Of a stretch of DNA of 64,000 bases, positions 26,681-33,311 are shown in pieces. The stretch comes from Halomarina ordinaria (lineage in GTDB: Archaea > Halobacteriota > Halobacteria > Halobacteriales > Haloarculaceae), in the NCBI RefSeq assembly GCF_030553305.1, contig NZ_JARRAH010000001.1, forward strand, positions 930,001-994,000. The letters are read 5' to 3'. The first letter of the stretch is position 1. Each line of letters starts with the position of its first letter. A program made the translations under genes and the position numbers. The notes below the pieces were generated by a model. The model was given only the letters and a program-made list of their open reading frames with translations, was not told the DNA's origin and did no database searches.

Positions 26681-26740
26681 GTATACGATTCTGTGTCACG
26701 ATTCCGGTCCTGAGATGGCGTCGGACGTCCGACGTGTAAA

Positions 26741-26763
26741 TCGTATATAGCTATATCGAATAT
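26741..26763 (+). repeat. Right copy of imperfect AT-rich repeat, downstream of integrase
   Basis: GTATATAGCTATATCGAAT, 60 bp after the integrase stop, matching 23871-23893 at 19 of 23 positions. Its core ATATAGCTATAT is a perfect 12-bp palindrome. Position relative to the integrase would suit an attachment site, but a TATA-rich regulatory element is equally possible. Confidence 0.4.
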
Positions 26764-26948
26764 CGCCGGCCGGGGTTCCAGAGGTTCGGCGTTCGAAATC
26801 CTACAATCCTCACGGACAGGAGGGAGTAATCGGGTCGGGCCAGTCAGTGTATGTTTCTCCAGTTGGGTAGTAACTGACCGACGCCACAGGGTGTTCCCAT
26901 TCAGAGTGGGCCTATCGGACGGCAGGAACGTCGTGGTCCCGAAGAGAG

Positions 26949-27173
26949 TTACTCCGTCGTCTCGTGCGGGAGCGTCGGCATGAGCCGTCGCGCAACCGAC
27001 AGGAACGGTTTCAACAGGAGGCCAGCAGCGACGAGGAAGACCAGAACCGCCACACCTGCTGACGCACCCATCTCATGTGCTCCAACCGCAACGGCTCCCG
27101 CGAGTCCGACGTAGACCCAGAACACCACGACGACGGGGAAGAACCCGTGTGTTGGCGCGGGAGTTTCGTACAT
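26949..27173 (-). CDS. Small two-helix membrane protein (74 aa)
   Basis: ATG at 27173 (MYETPAPTHG), then two hydrophobic stretches: FFPVVVVFWVYVGLAGAVAVG and AGVAVLVFLVAAGLLLKPFL, with a charged tail. AT-rich sequence (CTATAGGGACATTATAG) directly upstream would provide a TATA box for a leaderless mRNA. Unknown function; similar short membrane proteins are common in haloarchaeal accessory regions. Confidence 0.6.
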   Translation of the reverse strand: MYETPAPTHGFFPVVVVFWVYVGLAGAVAVGAHEMGASAGVAVLVFLVAAGLLLKPFLSVARRLMPTLPHETTE

Positions 27174-27219
27174 ACTATAATGTCCCTATAGCTGAACATA
27201 GCTTTTGTGTAGGAACGGT

Positions 27220-27553
27220 TCAGCTGAACCGTCCGCGTACCGACTCACAGAGACGCACTCGCGGAACACCTCGAACAACGAGTGACCCCGGGCCGAGCCG
27301 GAGCGAACCGGCGTGTCGGTTGCCGCTATCGGGAGCCGCTGAGCGTCGGTCTACCATCCGTTCAGGTGGAGGGTCGTCGGCTATTCCGACGAGAAACCAG
27401 ACGACGGAGAGGCCAGCCAGCGGGGAGGTCGCGCCAGCGATCCCGAGGAACGACTGTGTCGTCGACAGCGAGCGCGAAGAACAGTGCGACCAGCGCGAGC
27501 AGCCACGCTCCGACCAGCAGCCACTCGGTCGTCGTCGACTGTTCGCGTTCCAT
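27220..27553 (-). pseudogene. Frameshifted small membrane protein gene
   Basis: From ATG 27551-27553 the frame reads MEREQSTTTEWLLVGAWLLA, continuing through a hydrophobic helix to AVDDTVV, then degenerates into PRDRWRDLPAGWPLRR. The adjacent frame at the same place reads LGIAGATSPLAGLSVVWFLV, a second helix followed by GIADDPPPERMVDRR. Removing one T near 27446-27452 would join them into DDTVVLGIAGATSP, a normal two-helix protein. It is either a true frameshift or a sequence error. Length when joined is about 110 aa; function unknown. Confidence 0.55.
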
Positions 27554-27871
27554 ATCTGTTCCCCATCTCGTAGCGGTACAACCCTTTCTTCGATGGAGAC
27601 ACGCGCCTCCACGGGGAGAACCCGTAACCGTCGAGACACGCACAGCACACCGACTGGCGCCGTTACGCGTCAAACGGGACCGACAGCGTTCGCTGTGTTT
27701 GACCGGTAGCTTCGGAGAAACTGTCGTTCGGACGACCGAGTTCCGGACGCGGTACCCGCGGTTCGACGGCACCGCGCGGATTTCGACGGTACAGCGTCGG
27801 AGGTGACCGAGAAGCGGTGCTGTCCGACCGGTCCCCGAGTGGGGACGACGAAGGGCGGTGCGGGACGGTCG
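27554..27871. other. Intergenic stretch with no supported gene
   Basis: About 320 bp between the frameshifted membrane gene and the end of the MOSC gene. Open frames here are Arg/Ser-rich, lack conserved-looking motifs and overlap in several phases. I see no clear promoter apart from weak AT content just upstream of 27553. Confidence 0.4.
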
Positions 27872-28396
27872 CTACCGGCCGTCCACCGTCTCGCCGGACC
27901 TGGTGGCGCGTCCGTCGATGGGGTCGGCGACGACGTGCCCACCGACGGCCACCGTTCCGCTCTGGACGATGCGGGCGCGGAGGCCGCCGCGGTGGACGAG
28001 GGCGTCGTGGACGCCCTCGCGTTCGAGGAGTCGTTCGAGATAGGAACAGGGTGCGCACAGTTCGACGCCCTCACACACCGCGCCGTCGACCCGGAACCGC
28101 GCGCCGACGAGGTGGTTGAGCGCGACGCCACGGGTCGTCACGTTCCGCCGGTGTTCGCCGGGGGCGAGTTCGATGTCGTAGTCGCGTCGGACGGCATCGA
28201 GCGTCTCGGCCTCGATGAGGGTGACGTCGCGGGGGGTGTCGCGGGCGGAATCGGAGTACGTCCCGGTCGCCTCGAAGTAGCGGTCGCCCCGGAGTCCCCG
28301 GCCGGCGACCGCCTCCACCCGTTCGCGCGGCTCCATCGGTGCACGTGCCTCGGGAGCGACGTGAATCGCGTGAACGGTCCCCGTCGCTCCGGTCAT
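27872..28396 (-). CDS. MOSC domain protein
   Basis: A 174-aa MOSC (molybdenum cofactor sulfurase C-terminal) domain protein. Features are VHAIHVAPEARAPMEPRERVEA, GLRGDRYFEATGTYSD, RDVTLIEAETLDAVRRDYDI, EHRRNVTTRGVALNHLVG and the conserved cysteine in LCAPCSYLERL. MOSC proteins bind a cofactor-linked persulfide and act in sulfur transfer or as small molybdoenzymes. The start at 28396 (MTGATGTVHA) overlaps a 28-aa mini-cistron by ATGA. The same frame stays open upstream into an orphan lipoprotein signal (28690), so a fused 272-aa product is formally possible but less likely. Confidence 0.85.
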   Translation of the reverse strand: MTGATGTVHAIHVAPEARAPMEPRERVEAVAGRGLRGDRYFEATGTYSDSARDTPRDVTLIEAETLDAVRRDYDIELAPGEHRRNVTTRGVALNHLVGARFRVDGAVCEGVELCAPCSYLERLLEREGVHDALVHRGGLRARIVQSGTVAVGGHVVADPIDGRATRSGETVDGR

Positions 28397-28479
28397 CGCT
28401 TCGTTCCCCCGGGCGTCCGCGAACGGCGTTCGAGCGTTCGACGGGCGGTAGGGTCGCTCGGCGTGGTGGGTGCGGACAT
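28393..28479 (-). CDS. Possible 28-aa leaderless mini-cistron upstream of MOSC gene
   Basis: ATG at 28477-28479 to TGA at 28393-28395: MSAPTTPSDP to TPGGTKR. The stop overlaps the MOSC start as ATGA. A TATA-like ACTTATGC (28508-28515, read on this strand) lies about 30 nt upstream of its ATG, the leaderless spacing, so the ribosome would meet this frame first. The peptide is basic and disordered-looking. It may serve only to deliver ribosomes to the MOSC start. Confidence 0.4.
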   Translation of the reverse strand: MSAPTTPSDPTARRTLERRSRTPGGTKR

Positions 28480-28504
28480 GTCGGTAGCTGACCTGTGGAC
28501 TACC

Positions 28505-28690
28505 GGAGCATAAGTCGTGCAGTCCGCCCCGACACCTCGGCAGGGAGTCCGTCCCGTTCCCGCCGTCACCTCCCCCAGCGCCGGGGCCGCCCGCACACCC
28601 CCACAGCAGGCCGCCAGCGACGACCGCCCCGCCGTACCTCACGTACTCCCGTCGCGTCGGTGCTCCCCGCGGACGTTCCTCTGCCATCAT
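28505..28690 (-). pseudogene. Orphan Tat-lipoprotein signal sequence (remnant)
   Basis: The frame starts MMAEERPRGAPTRREYVRYG, continues GAVVAGGLLWGC and a Gly-rich linker (AGGPGAGGGDGGNG). This is a typical haloarchaeal Tat signal with lipobox (LWGC), as found on substrate-binding lipoproteins of ABC transporters. After about 47 residues the sequence loses any folded-protein character. It reads in frame into the MOSC gene. I interpret it as the 5' remnant of a deleted lipoprotein gene. Confidence 0.5.
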
Positions 28691-28740
28691 TTTTTACAAC
28701 GCGTCTAACTCGGTGGAGTCGCTCCGACTCCTGGGCCGGT

Positions 28741-29754
28741 CTAAGTTCTGGGTCGCGGGGAGCCACATCGGGGGCACGTCGGCGGGCCGTGCGCCGGTAG
28801 TGCGAGTCCACAGGACGGACACTCGCCGCCGTCGGGTGCCGTCATCGCCGCGGCGGCCTCCTCGACCGTTCCGCGGACGGCCTCGGTCGTCCCGACGTCG
28901 GCGGGCCACTCCTCTCCGGACGCATCCGCCCGCGCGGCGAGCGCGAAGCGCGCGCGTTCGGCCGCGAACGCCTCCTCGTGGTCGGTCAGCGTCTCGAGGA
29001 GGGAGACGGGGAGCCAGTCGTCGGCTCCCTCGGCCCGGGCGGCCAGTCCGAGCGCCTCCGCCGCCCGCCCGCGAACGAACGGGTCTCCGTCGTCGAGCCG
29101 GTCGACGAGGACGTCGCGGCGGGCGACGAGGCCGCCCGGATGGTCACACCCGACGGCCACGAGGGCCGTACAGAGGTAGTACCGGACGAGGGCGGCGTCG
29201 TCGTCCAGGTGGGCGGCGAGGCTCCCCGTCAGGTGCCGGAGGCGTCGGGGGTTCCCGAGCGCGACGTACGCCAGCGCCTTCGCCAGTTTCTCCTTGACCT
29301 CGGGCTCGTCGAACGACAGCCCCACCCGGAGGTCGGCGAGCACGTCCGGGGTGGCGGCCTCCGCGGGACACTCGACGGCGACGTAGCCGAGCGCCTCGGC
29401 CGAGCGAGCGCGGACGTAGTAGAACTCCCCGTCGTCCGCGAGCCGTCCCGCGAGCGTCGGGACGGCGTCGACGCAGCGCTCGGGGAACACCTCGGCGAGC
29501 ACGACGAACAGTTTGACCGCCGTCAGTCGAACCGAGCGTTCCTCGTCCGTGAGGAACGGCGTGAGAGGCGAGACGAGCGGCGCGAGCGACGCCGGACGCT
29601 CGGCCGCGACCCGCCGGAGCGTCCGGAGCGTCTCCGTCCGGACGCCGGCGTCGGCGGTACGACAGCGGTCGAGACACGCGCTCGCTCCGTCGACATCGCC
29701 GTCGTCGAGGAGCGTCAGGAGGTCGTCGGGGAGGGGGGGAGCGGCATCGTCCAT
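28741..29754 (-). CDS. HEAT-repeat protein with C-terminal zinc ribbon
   Basis: A 337-aa alpha-solenoid. Repeats recur from about residue 12 to 280: SVRLTAVKLFVVLAEVFP, YVRARSAEALGYVAVECP, EVKEKLAKALAYVALGNP, LVRYYLCTALVAVGCDHP, FVRGRAAEALGLAAR. The last 25 residues hold CPSCGLALPAHGPPTCPRCG, a four-cysteine zinc ribbon. Such proteins are protein-protein scaffolds; the partner is unknown. Start ATG 29754 (MDDAAPPLPD) is chosen over an upstream extension. Confidence 0.82.
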   Translation of the reverse strand: MDDAAPPLPDDLLTLLDDGDVDGASACLDRCRTADAGVRTETLRTLRRVAAERPASLAPLVSPLTPFLTDEERSVRLTAVKLFVVLAEVFPERCVDAVPTLAGRLADDGEFYYVRARSAEALGYVAVECPAEAATPDVLADLRVGLSFDEPEVKEKLAKALAYVALGNPRRLRHLTGSLAAHLDDDAALVRYYLCTALVAVGCDHPGGLVARRDVLVDRLDDGDPFVRGRAAEALGLAARAEGADDWLPVSLLETLTDHEEAFAAERARFALAARADASGEEWPADVGTTEAVRGTVEEAAAAMTAPDGGECPSCGLALPAHGPPTCPRCGSPRPRT

Positions 29755-29820
29755 CAGCGACGGTGGCGAAGCGTCGGGACGGACGCACAAAAACGCCAGG
29801 GGGCGGGGTGCGCCGGGGAG

Positions 29821-30708
29821 CTACTGGCCGGCCGGCAGTTCGGTCGCCGCCACGTCGAACAGCGCTTTCACCTGCGCCTCGGCGTCGGTGACCTCGTTCC
29901 TGTTCTCGAGGAGCACCGTCTCGCTCGGGAAGAGCCGTTGCCCGAGGACGAGTCCGTGGTCGCGCGCGGTCGACCCGGTGACGGTGACGTACACGCCGAG
30001 GCCGGCGTCGGCGATGGCCTCCTCCTCGGTCTCGGCGTCGGCAGGGTAACAGAACTCGACGCCCTCGGCCGCGCGCGTCCCGAGGACGGCCTCGACGAGG
30101 CGCTCGTAGCGAGGGGAGATACACAGCGGCCCCTCGTAGTCGGCCACGAACGACCGGTCGAGGGGGCCGTCCGCGAGTTCGGGGGTGGCGAGCAGCGTGT
30201 GGTACACCGTATCCCCTAGGCCCGTGACGACGCGGACGTCCGTGTCGTGGGGGTCGATGCGGTCGTTCACGTCGGCGATGTCCGTCAGCGCGTCGGCCTC
30301 CAGTCCGACGACCTCCTCCAGGACGAGGTCGGCGCTGTCGAAGCCGAGGGCGAACTCGTGCTTCCGGAGGGCGCGAAACGGCTCCTCGCGGCCGACGAGG
30401 TGGACGTCGTGGTCGCCCGCCCGGACCGTCACCGAGTCGAAGACGATGCGTCGCGGGAGGCCACCCCGGGAGTCGCGGAGGAGCGTGTACTCCGGTTCGG
30501 TCGGGTCGCGGTGGTCGCTGTAGTCGGCCAGCCGCTCGTAGACCGGCCGGTCCGGCTGCTGGCTCCCCTTCGTTATCGCCTTCTCGTAGCGGAGCGTCGA
30601 GATGATGTCGTCGGCGAGCGCCTGCGCCCCCGTCCGGGCGGCGAGGCGTTCGAGCACCGCCTCGAGCGGCCGTCCCTTCCGCGGAACGGCGACGCTGATA
30701 GTAGCCAT
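29821..30708 (-). CDS. HisG-like (ATP phosphoribosyltransferase-fold) protein of unknown role
   Basis: A 295-aa protein starting MATISVAVPRKGRPLEAVLE, reminiscent of the HisG opening (VPNKGR). KHEFALGFDSADLVLEEVVG and the late GVYVTVTGSTARDHGLVLGQ, with SETVLLENRNEV, resemble the periplasmic-binding-like fold and the TGxTLRxNGL loop of HisG. Overall it diverges from true histidine-pathway HisG, and no other his gene is nearby. It may be a paralog with another substrate. The ATG at 30708 is the only good start. Confidence 0.5.
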   Translation of the reverse strand: MATISVAVPRKGRPLEAVLERLAARTGAQALADDIISTLRYEKAITKGSQQPDRPVYERLADYSDHRDPTEPEYTLLRDSRGGLPRRIVFDSVTVRAGDHDVHLVGREEPFRALRKHEFALGFDSADLVLEEVVGLEADALTDIADVNDRIDPHDTDVRVVTGLGDTVYHTLLATPELADGPLDRSFVADYEGPLCISPRYERLVEAVLGTRAAEGVEFCYPADAETEEEAIADAGLGVYVTVTGSTARDHGLVLGQRLFPSETVLLENRNEVTDAEAQVKALFDVAATELPAGQ

Positions 30709-30796
30709 TACCGGACGAACTCGCCGCGGAGATAAAACGAATCCGGTCCTTCCGTGCGACCGATACGCACGGCGAGTACGAGGGGGAACGCGCCGT

Positions 30797-31633
30797 TCAG
30801 ACGTCGGTCCGGTCGCCGATCTGGTGGACCTCGACGCGTCGCGGGGCGTCGAAACTCCGGGCGTGTTCGAACAGCGCCGTCGGGTCCGCGGTGAGCCCCT
30901 TCCACATGTCCCAGTGCGTGGGGAGGAGACGGTCGAGGTCGAGTTGCGCCGCCGCCTCGACGACCATGTTCTCGTCGGAGTACCACCGCGTGCGCGTCGG
31001 TTCGCCCGTCTCCTTGTCGGGAATCCGCCCGACGCTGCCGAAGGCGAGGACGCCGAGGTCGATGTCGAAGCGCTCGCCGACGCGCTCGAAGGCCTCCCCC
31101 GGGCGGGCGTCCCCGCCGTGGAAGAACGTCCGGCCGGCGTGTTCGAACACGTAGGAGACGGGGTGGTCGGCGTCCGGGTCGTTCGCCGCCGCGACGTGGA
31201 CCGTCACGCCGCCCACCTCGAACGTGTCGCCCTCACCAACCTCGACGAGTTGCTCGCGCGCGACGTCCCACTCGCCGGTCCAGTCCTCCTCCTCGACGAC
31301 GTCGAGGCCCGCGTCCGGCGCGTAGAAGTCCGCCCCCGTGCCCGCGAGGATGGGTGCCTGACTCGGCCCGTGGACGTGGTCGGTGTGCTCGTGCGTGGCG
31401 AGGACGGCGTCCGCCTCGCGCACGTCCGTCGGGTCGAACGGAACGGGTATCATGCGGACGGTCCGGGGCGGGTCGCCGGTACCGAGGTAAGGGTCGACGA
31501 ACAGCGTCGTCCCGTCGCTCGCCTTCACGACGAACCCGTTGCAACCGAGATACCAGACCGCGAGGCCGTCGGGGTCCGCTTCCTCGACTGCGCGGAGGAG
31601 CCAGTCGCCCCAGTCGGAGTGCACGTCGTCCAT
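30797..31633 (-). CDS. Metallo-beta-lactamase-fold hydrolase, UlaG-like
   Basis: A 278-aa metal-dependent hydrolase. DGLAVWYLGCNGFVVKASDG opens the fold, FVDPYLGTGDPP follows, and THEHTDHVHGPS carries the HxHxDH metal motif. HGGDARPGEAFERVG and LPTHWDMWKG supply the further ligands. This resembles the UlaG/L-ascorbate-6-phosphate lactonase group, but a sugar-phosphate substrate is not established. The ATG at 31633 (MDDVHSDWGD) is chosen; GATAAAAG at about 31668-31676 is the likely TATA box. Confidence 0.82.
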   Translation of the reverse strand: MDDVHSDWGDWLLRAVEEADPDGLAVWYLGCNGFVVKASDGTTLFVDPYLGTGDPPRTVRMIPVPFDPTDVREADAVLATHEHTDHVHGPSQAPILAGTGADFYAPDAGLDVVEEEDWTGEWDVAREQLVEVGEGDTFEVGGVTVHVAAANDPDADHPVSYVFEHAGRTFFHGGDARPGEAFERVGERFDIDLGVLAFGSVGRIPDKETGEPTRTRWYSDENMVVEAAAQLDLDRLLPTHWDMWKGLTADPTALFEHARSFDAPRRVEVHQIGDRTDV

Positions 31634-31722
31634 ATCGGGGCCAGTCGCGCCAGGCACGTCAATCCACCTTTTATCCACGACCGGGGGCCGAAGACCCCCG
31701 GAGGGTAAAATCTGGACCAAAA
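31634..31722. promoter_or_regulatory. Promoter and GC hairpin upstream of UlaG-like gene
   Basis: On the minus strand GGATAAAAGG sits about 35-45 nt upstream of the ATG at 31633 and serves as the TATA candidate. Next to it, 31681-31701 forms a GC hairpin (CCGGGGG / CCCCCGG arms, short CGAAGA-type loop). The hairpin lies between the gene and the left arm of the 77-bp inverted repeat. Confidence 0.5.
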
Positions 31723-31799
31723 GGCTTCCCTCACCCCCTCAGTCGCGTCGCTCCTTCGAGGGTTCGGTCACCCCGCTCGGCGCGTGCGCGCCTCGCGGT
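31723..31799 (+). repeat. Left arm of 77-bp inverted repeat
   Basis: From GGCTTCCCTCACCCCCTCAG to GCGCCTCGCGGT. It is the reverse complement of 32720-32796 with two substitutions (75 of 77 positions). The arm ends sharply on both sides: flanking bases do not match. It encloses, with its partner, an AT-richer 920-bp segment. Confidence 0.85.
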
Positions 31800-32015
31800 A
31801 CGACACGCAGTATCACCGCACTGCAGTGGTTGTCGGTATTGGTAGACTGGTGCCGCGAGTGTATCGACCAGCAACTCGCCGAGTCTCAGGTTCCACCCTG
31901 TTCGGGTGGCGATCAAGTCGGATCATCTCATATTTTTCCGGGGCTACTCGGCGGTGGCGTGGGTGGGCGTCTGGTGTGACGACAGATATAGGACGATATA
32001 TCTGAACATCGGGAA
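31800..32015. other. Non-coding stretch inside the inverted-repeat island
   Basis: No gene supported. Composition becomes AT-richer than the chromosome average after about 31920 (CATATTTTTCCGG). CAGATATA (31983-31990) and TATATCTG (31997-32004) form a perfect 8-bp inverted repeat with a 6-bp spacer, just beyond the stop codon of the 66-aa membrane protein gene, where it could act in termination or as a protein-binding site. Confidence 0.5.
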
Positions 32016-32216
32016 TTAAAGCCCAGTTCGTTCAGACAGTACTATCCAGACTGCGAGTCCGAGAAAGATCCCCATACCGGCCCCCATGGGACCGATAAGA
32101 GGATTTCCGGTGATGAATCCGGTTGAAAAACCGAGCATCATCCCGATAATAATACCGAAGGCTATGCAATAGGCGAGTAGCTCATCGTCGCTTAATCCTT
32201 CGGCGAATTTGACCAT
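32016..32216 (-). CDS. 66-aa two-helix membrane protein inside the inverted-repeat island
   Basis: ATG 32216 gives MVKFAEGLSDDELLAYCIAF, then two hydrophobic stretches (AYCIAFGIIIGMMLGFSTGF and GPMGAGMGIFLGLAVWIVLS) joined by ITGNPLI, ending ERTGL. Codon use is AT-richer than in neighbouring genes, which suggests recent arrival. A TATA-like GATATTC lies near 32240 on this strand. I do not recognise the family. It is the only convincing gene between the two repeat arms. Confidence 0.65.
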   Translation of the reverse strand: MVKFAEGLSDDELLAYCIAFGIIIGMMLGFSTGFITGNPLIGPMGAGMGIFLGLAVWIVLSERTGL

Positions 32217-32525
32217 GCCTCTGAGTGGAAAACAAGCAGAATATCTCTTCCTGTAAGTGATCTCTGTTGAATCGGCTCTCCGGTGTGGTCCACCTTCTCA
32301 TCTCCATCGACGAATTCAGGACGAGAAGTACAGAACAGAATCAGTAGTGAAACACGCACGCTCTCTGTCTACCAAACGCGGCAATCGATGCACTGGCTCG
32401 TTCCCCGGAAAGAAGTAGCGATTCGACAGTAGCTTCGTCGCTCGTGTGACGGTACAGTGGACACTCCGGGTTCCACTTCAGTGTGAGAGCGCAGTCGCTC
32501 TTCGAGTGTAGAGATAGACGGGGTA
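32217..32525. other. AT-richer stretch, no supported gene
   Basis: Part of the inverted-repeat island. A minus-strand frame of 66 codons at 32341-32541 has no recognisable domain and enters the hairpin region, so I do not call it. The composition and short-range repeats (GTGAGAG, GAGTGTAGAG) differ from the flanking chromosome. Confidence 0.4.
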
Positions 32526-32584
32526 GGTCAGGCAGCGGCAACTACACGTGGAAACCACGTGAGTCGAAAGGTGGCTGCCTGACC
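32526..32584 (+). ncRNA. Nested hairpin, possible structured RNA or element end
   Basis: Outer arms GGTCAGGCAGC (32526-32536) and GCTGCCTGACC (32574-32584) are perfectly complementary over 11 bp. Inside, CACGTGG (32545-32551) and CCACGTG (32555-32561) pair with an AAA loop, extended by ACT/AGT across one bulged A. The two stems are joined by an internal loop (GGCA on one side, CGAAAGGTG on the other). The order is too regular for chance, but whether it is transcribed is unknown. Confidence 0.45.
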
Positions 32585-32719
32585 GTGCCGTCTCTCACCT
32601 CCTACCAGCTATCGACGTAAAGCCTCTGCGGTACGCCGCGATGGCGGGTACGGTGTGTGTCAAGTGTACTCGGGTATTCCACTGCGTGGCGTCCGCGCGA
32701 GTGCAAACGAACGCGGTTC

Positions 32720-32796
32720 ACCGCGAGGCGCGCACGCGTCGAGCGGGGCGACCGAACCCTCGAAGGAGCGACGCGACTGAGGGGGTGAGGGAAGCC
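32720..32796 (-). repeat. Right arm of 77-bp inverted repeat
   Basis: Begins ACCGCGAGGCGCGCACGCG and ends GAGGGAAGCC. Its reverse complement equals 31723-31799 except at two positions. No coding sequence crosses it convincingly, although both arms translate to similar Pro/Arg/Ser-rich peptides in one frame. Confidence 0.85.
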
Positions 32797-32809
32797 GTTC
32801 AGTCCCATT

Positions 32810-32859
32810 GTGAGACGCTTCGCGTCTCACAGGCTCCCAGCAAGCGAAGCTTCTGGGAG
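32810..32859. terminator. Two tandem hairpins downstream of the YlbF gene
   Basis: First stem GTGAGACGC-TTC-GCGTCTCAC (32810-32830) is perfect over 9 bp. The second (32834-32859) pairs CTCCCAG with CTGGGAG and AAGC with GCTT around GAA, with one bulged C. They lie just past the stop of the YlbF family gene and just outside the right repeat arm. They may stop transcription or be remnants of the repeat element. Confidence 0.45.
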
Positions 32860-32879
32860 AGCGTTTACCCGGTGGGTGG

Positions 32880-33287
32880 CTAGTCCTGACAGCAGCCGCC
32901 GGCCTTCTCGCCGAAGTCGACGCCGAGGGGCGCGGAGACCATCTCGTTGAGTTCCTGGAGCGTCAGTTCGAGGTCGGACTGCGCGCGGAGGTACTCGTTC
33001 ATGACGGGGAGTTCGTGGAGTTCCTGCTGTGCGCGCTGGAGTTCGCGCAGGTCGTCGTTGGTCGCGGAGCCGGCCTGGCGGGCGAGCATGAAGTCCTCGC
33101 GCAGCCCCTCGAACTCCTGGATGCGCTCCTGGGCTTCGTCGTCGCTCTCGACTGCCGCCTTCGCCTCCGCGAAGTCCTGGTACGCCGGCAGGCGCTCGAT
33201 GGCCTGGCCGAGTTCGCTCGCGAGTCGCGTCGCTTCCGCTTCGGGTGACGGTTCGCTCTCGGCGTCCGGCGTGGTTTCGATGCTCAT
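32880..33287 (-). CDS. YlbF family protein
   Basis: A 135-aa mostly helical protein. RLASELGQAIERLPAYQDFA, AKAAVESDDEAQERIQEFEG and LRAQSDLELTLQELNEMVSA fit the coiled-coil YlbF/YmcA fold. The C-terminus GEKAGGCCQD carries a Cys pair, as in many haloarchaeal members. In Bacillus, YlbF/YmcA complexes influence RNA processing and development; the archaeal role is unknown. ATG 33287 (MSIETTPDAE) is the start. It may share a transcript with the flavodoxin gene 25 bp upstream. Confidence 0.8.
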   Translation of the reverse strand: MSIETTPDAESEPSPEAEATRLASELGQAIERLPAYQDFAEAKAAVESDDEAQERIQEFEGLREDFMLARQAGSATNDDLRELQRAQQELHELPVMNEYLRAQSDLELTLQELNEMVSAPLGVDFGEKAGGCCQD

Positions 33288-33311
33288 ACCACCGCTTAGG
33301 ACCGGGCGTGT

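Noticed and set aside
26785-26810. tRNA-like T-arm (GTTCGAAATCC) after the integrase
   Set aside because: No matching acceptor, D-arm or anticodon stem could be found around it; not a tRNA gene, and too short to claim as an integration remnant.
27872-28690. A 272-aa lipoprotein-MOSC fusion
   Set aside because: Promoter position and a normal MOSC start at 28396 favour separate units; kept only as an alternative.
32341-32541. 66-aa minus-strand frame in the inverted-repeat island
   Set aside because: No recognisable feature and it runs into the nested hairpin; not enough support to call it a gene.
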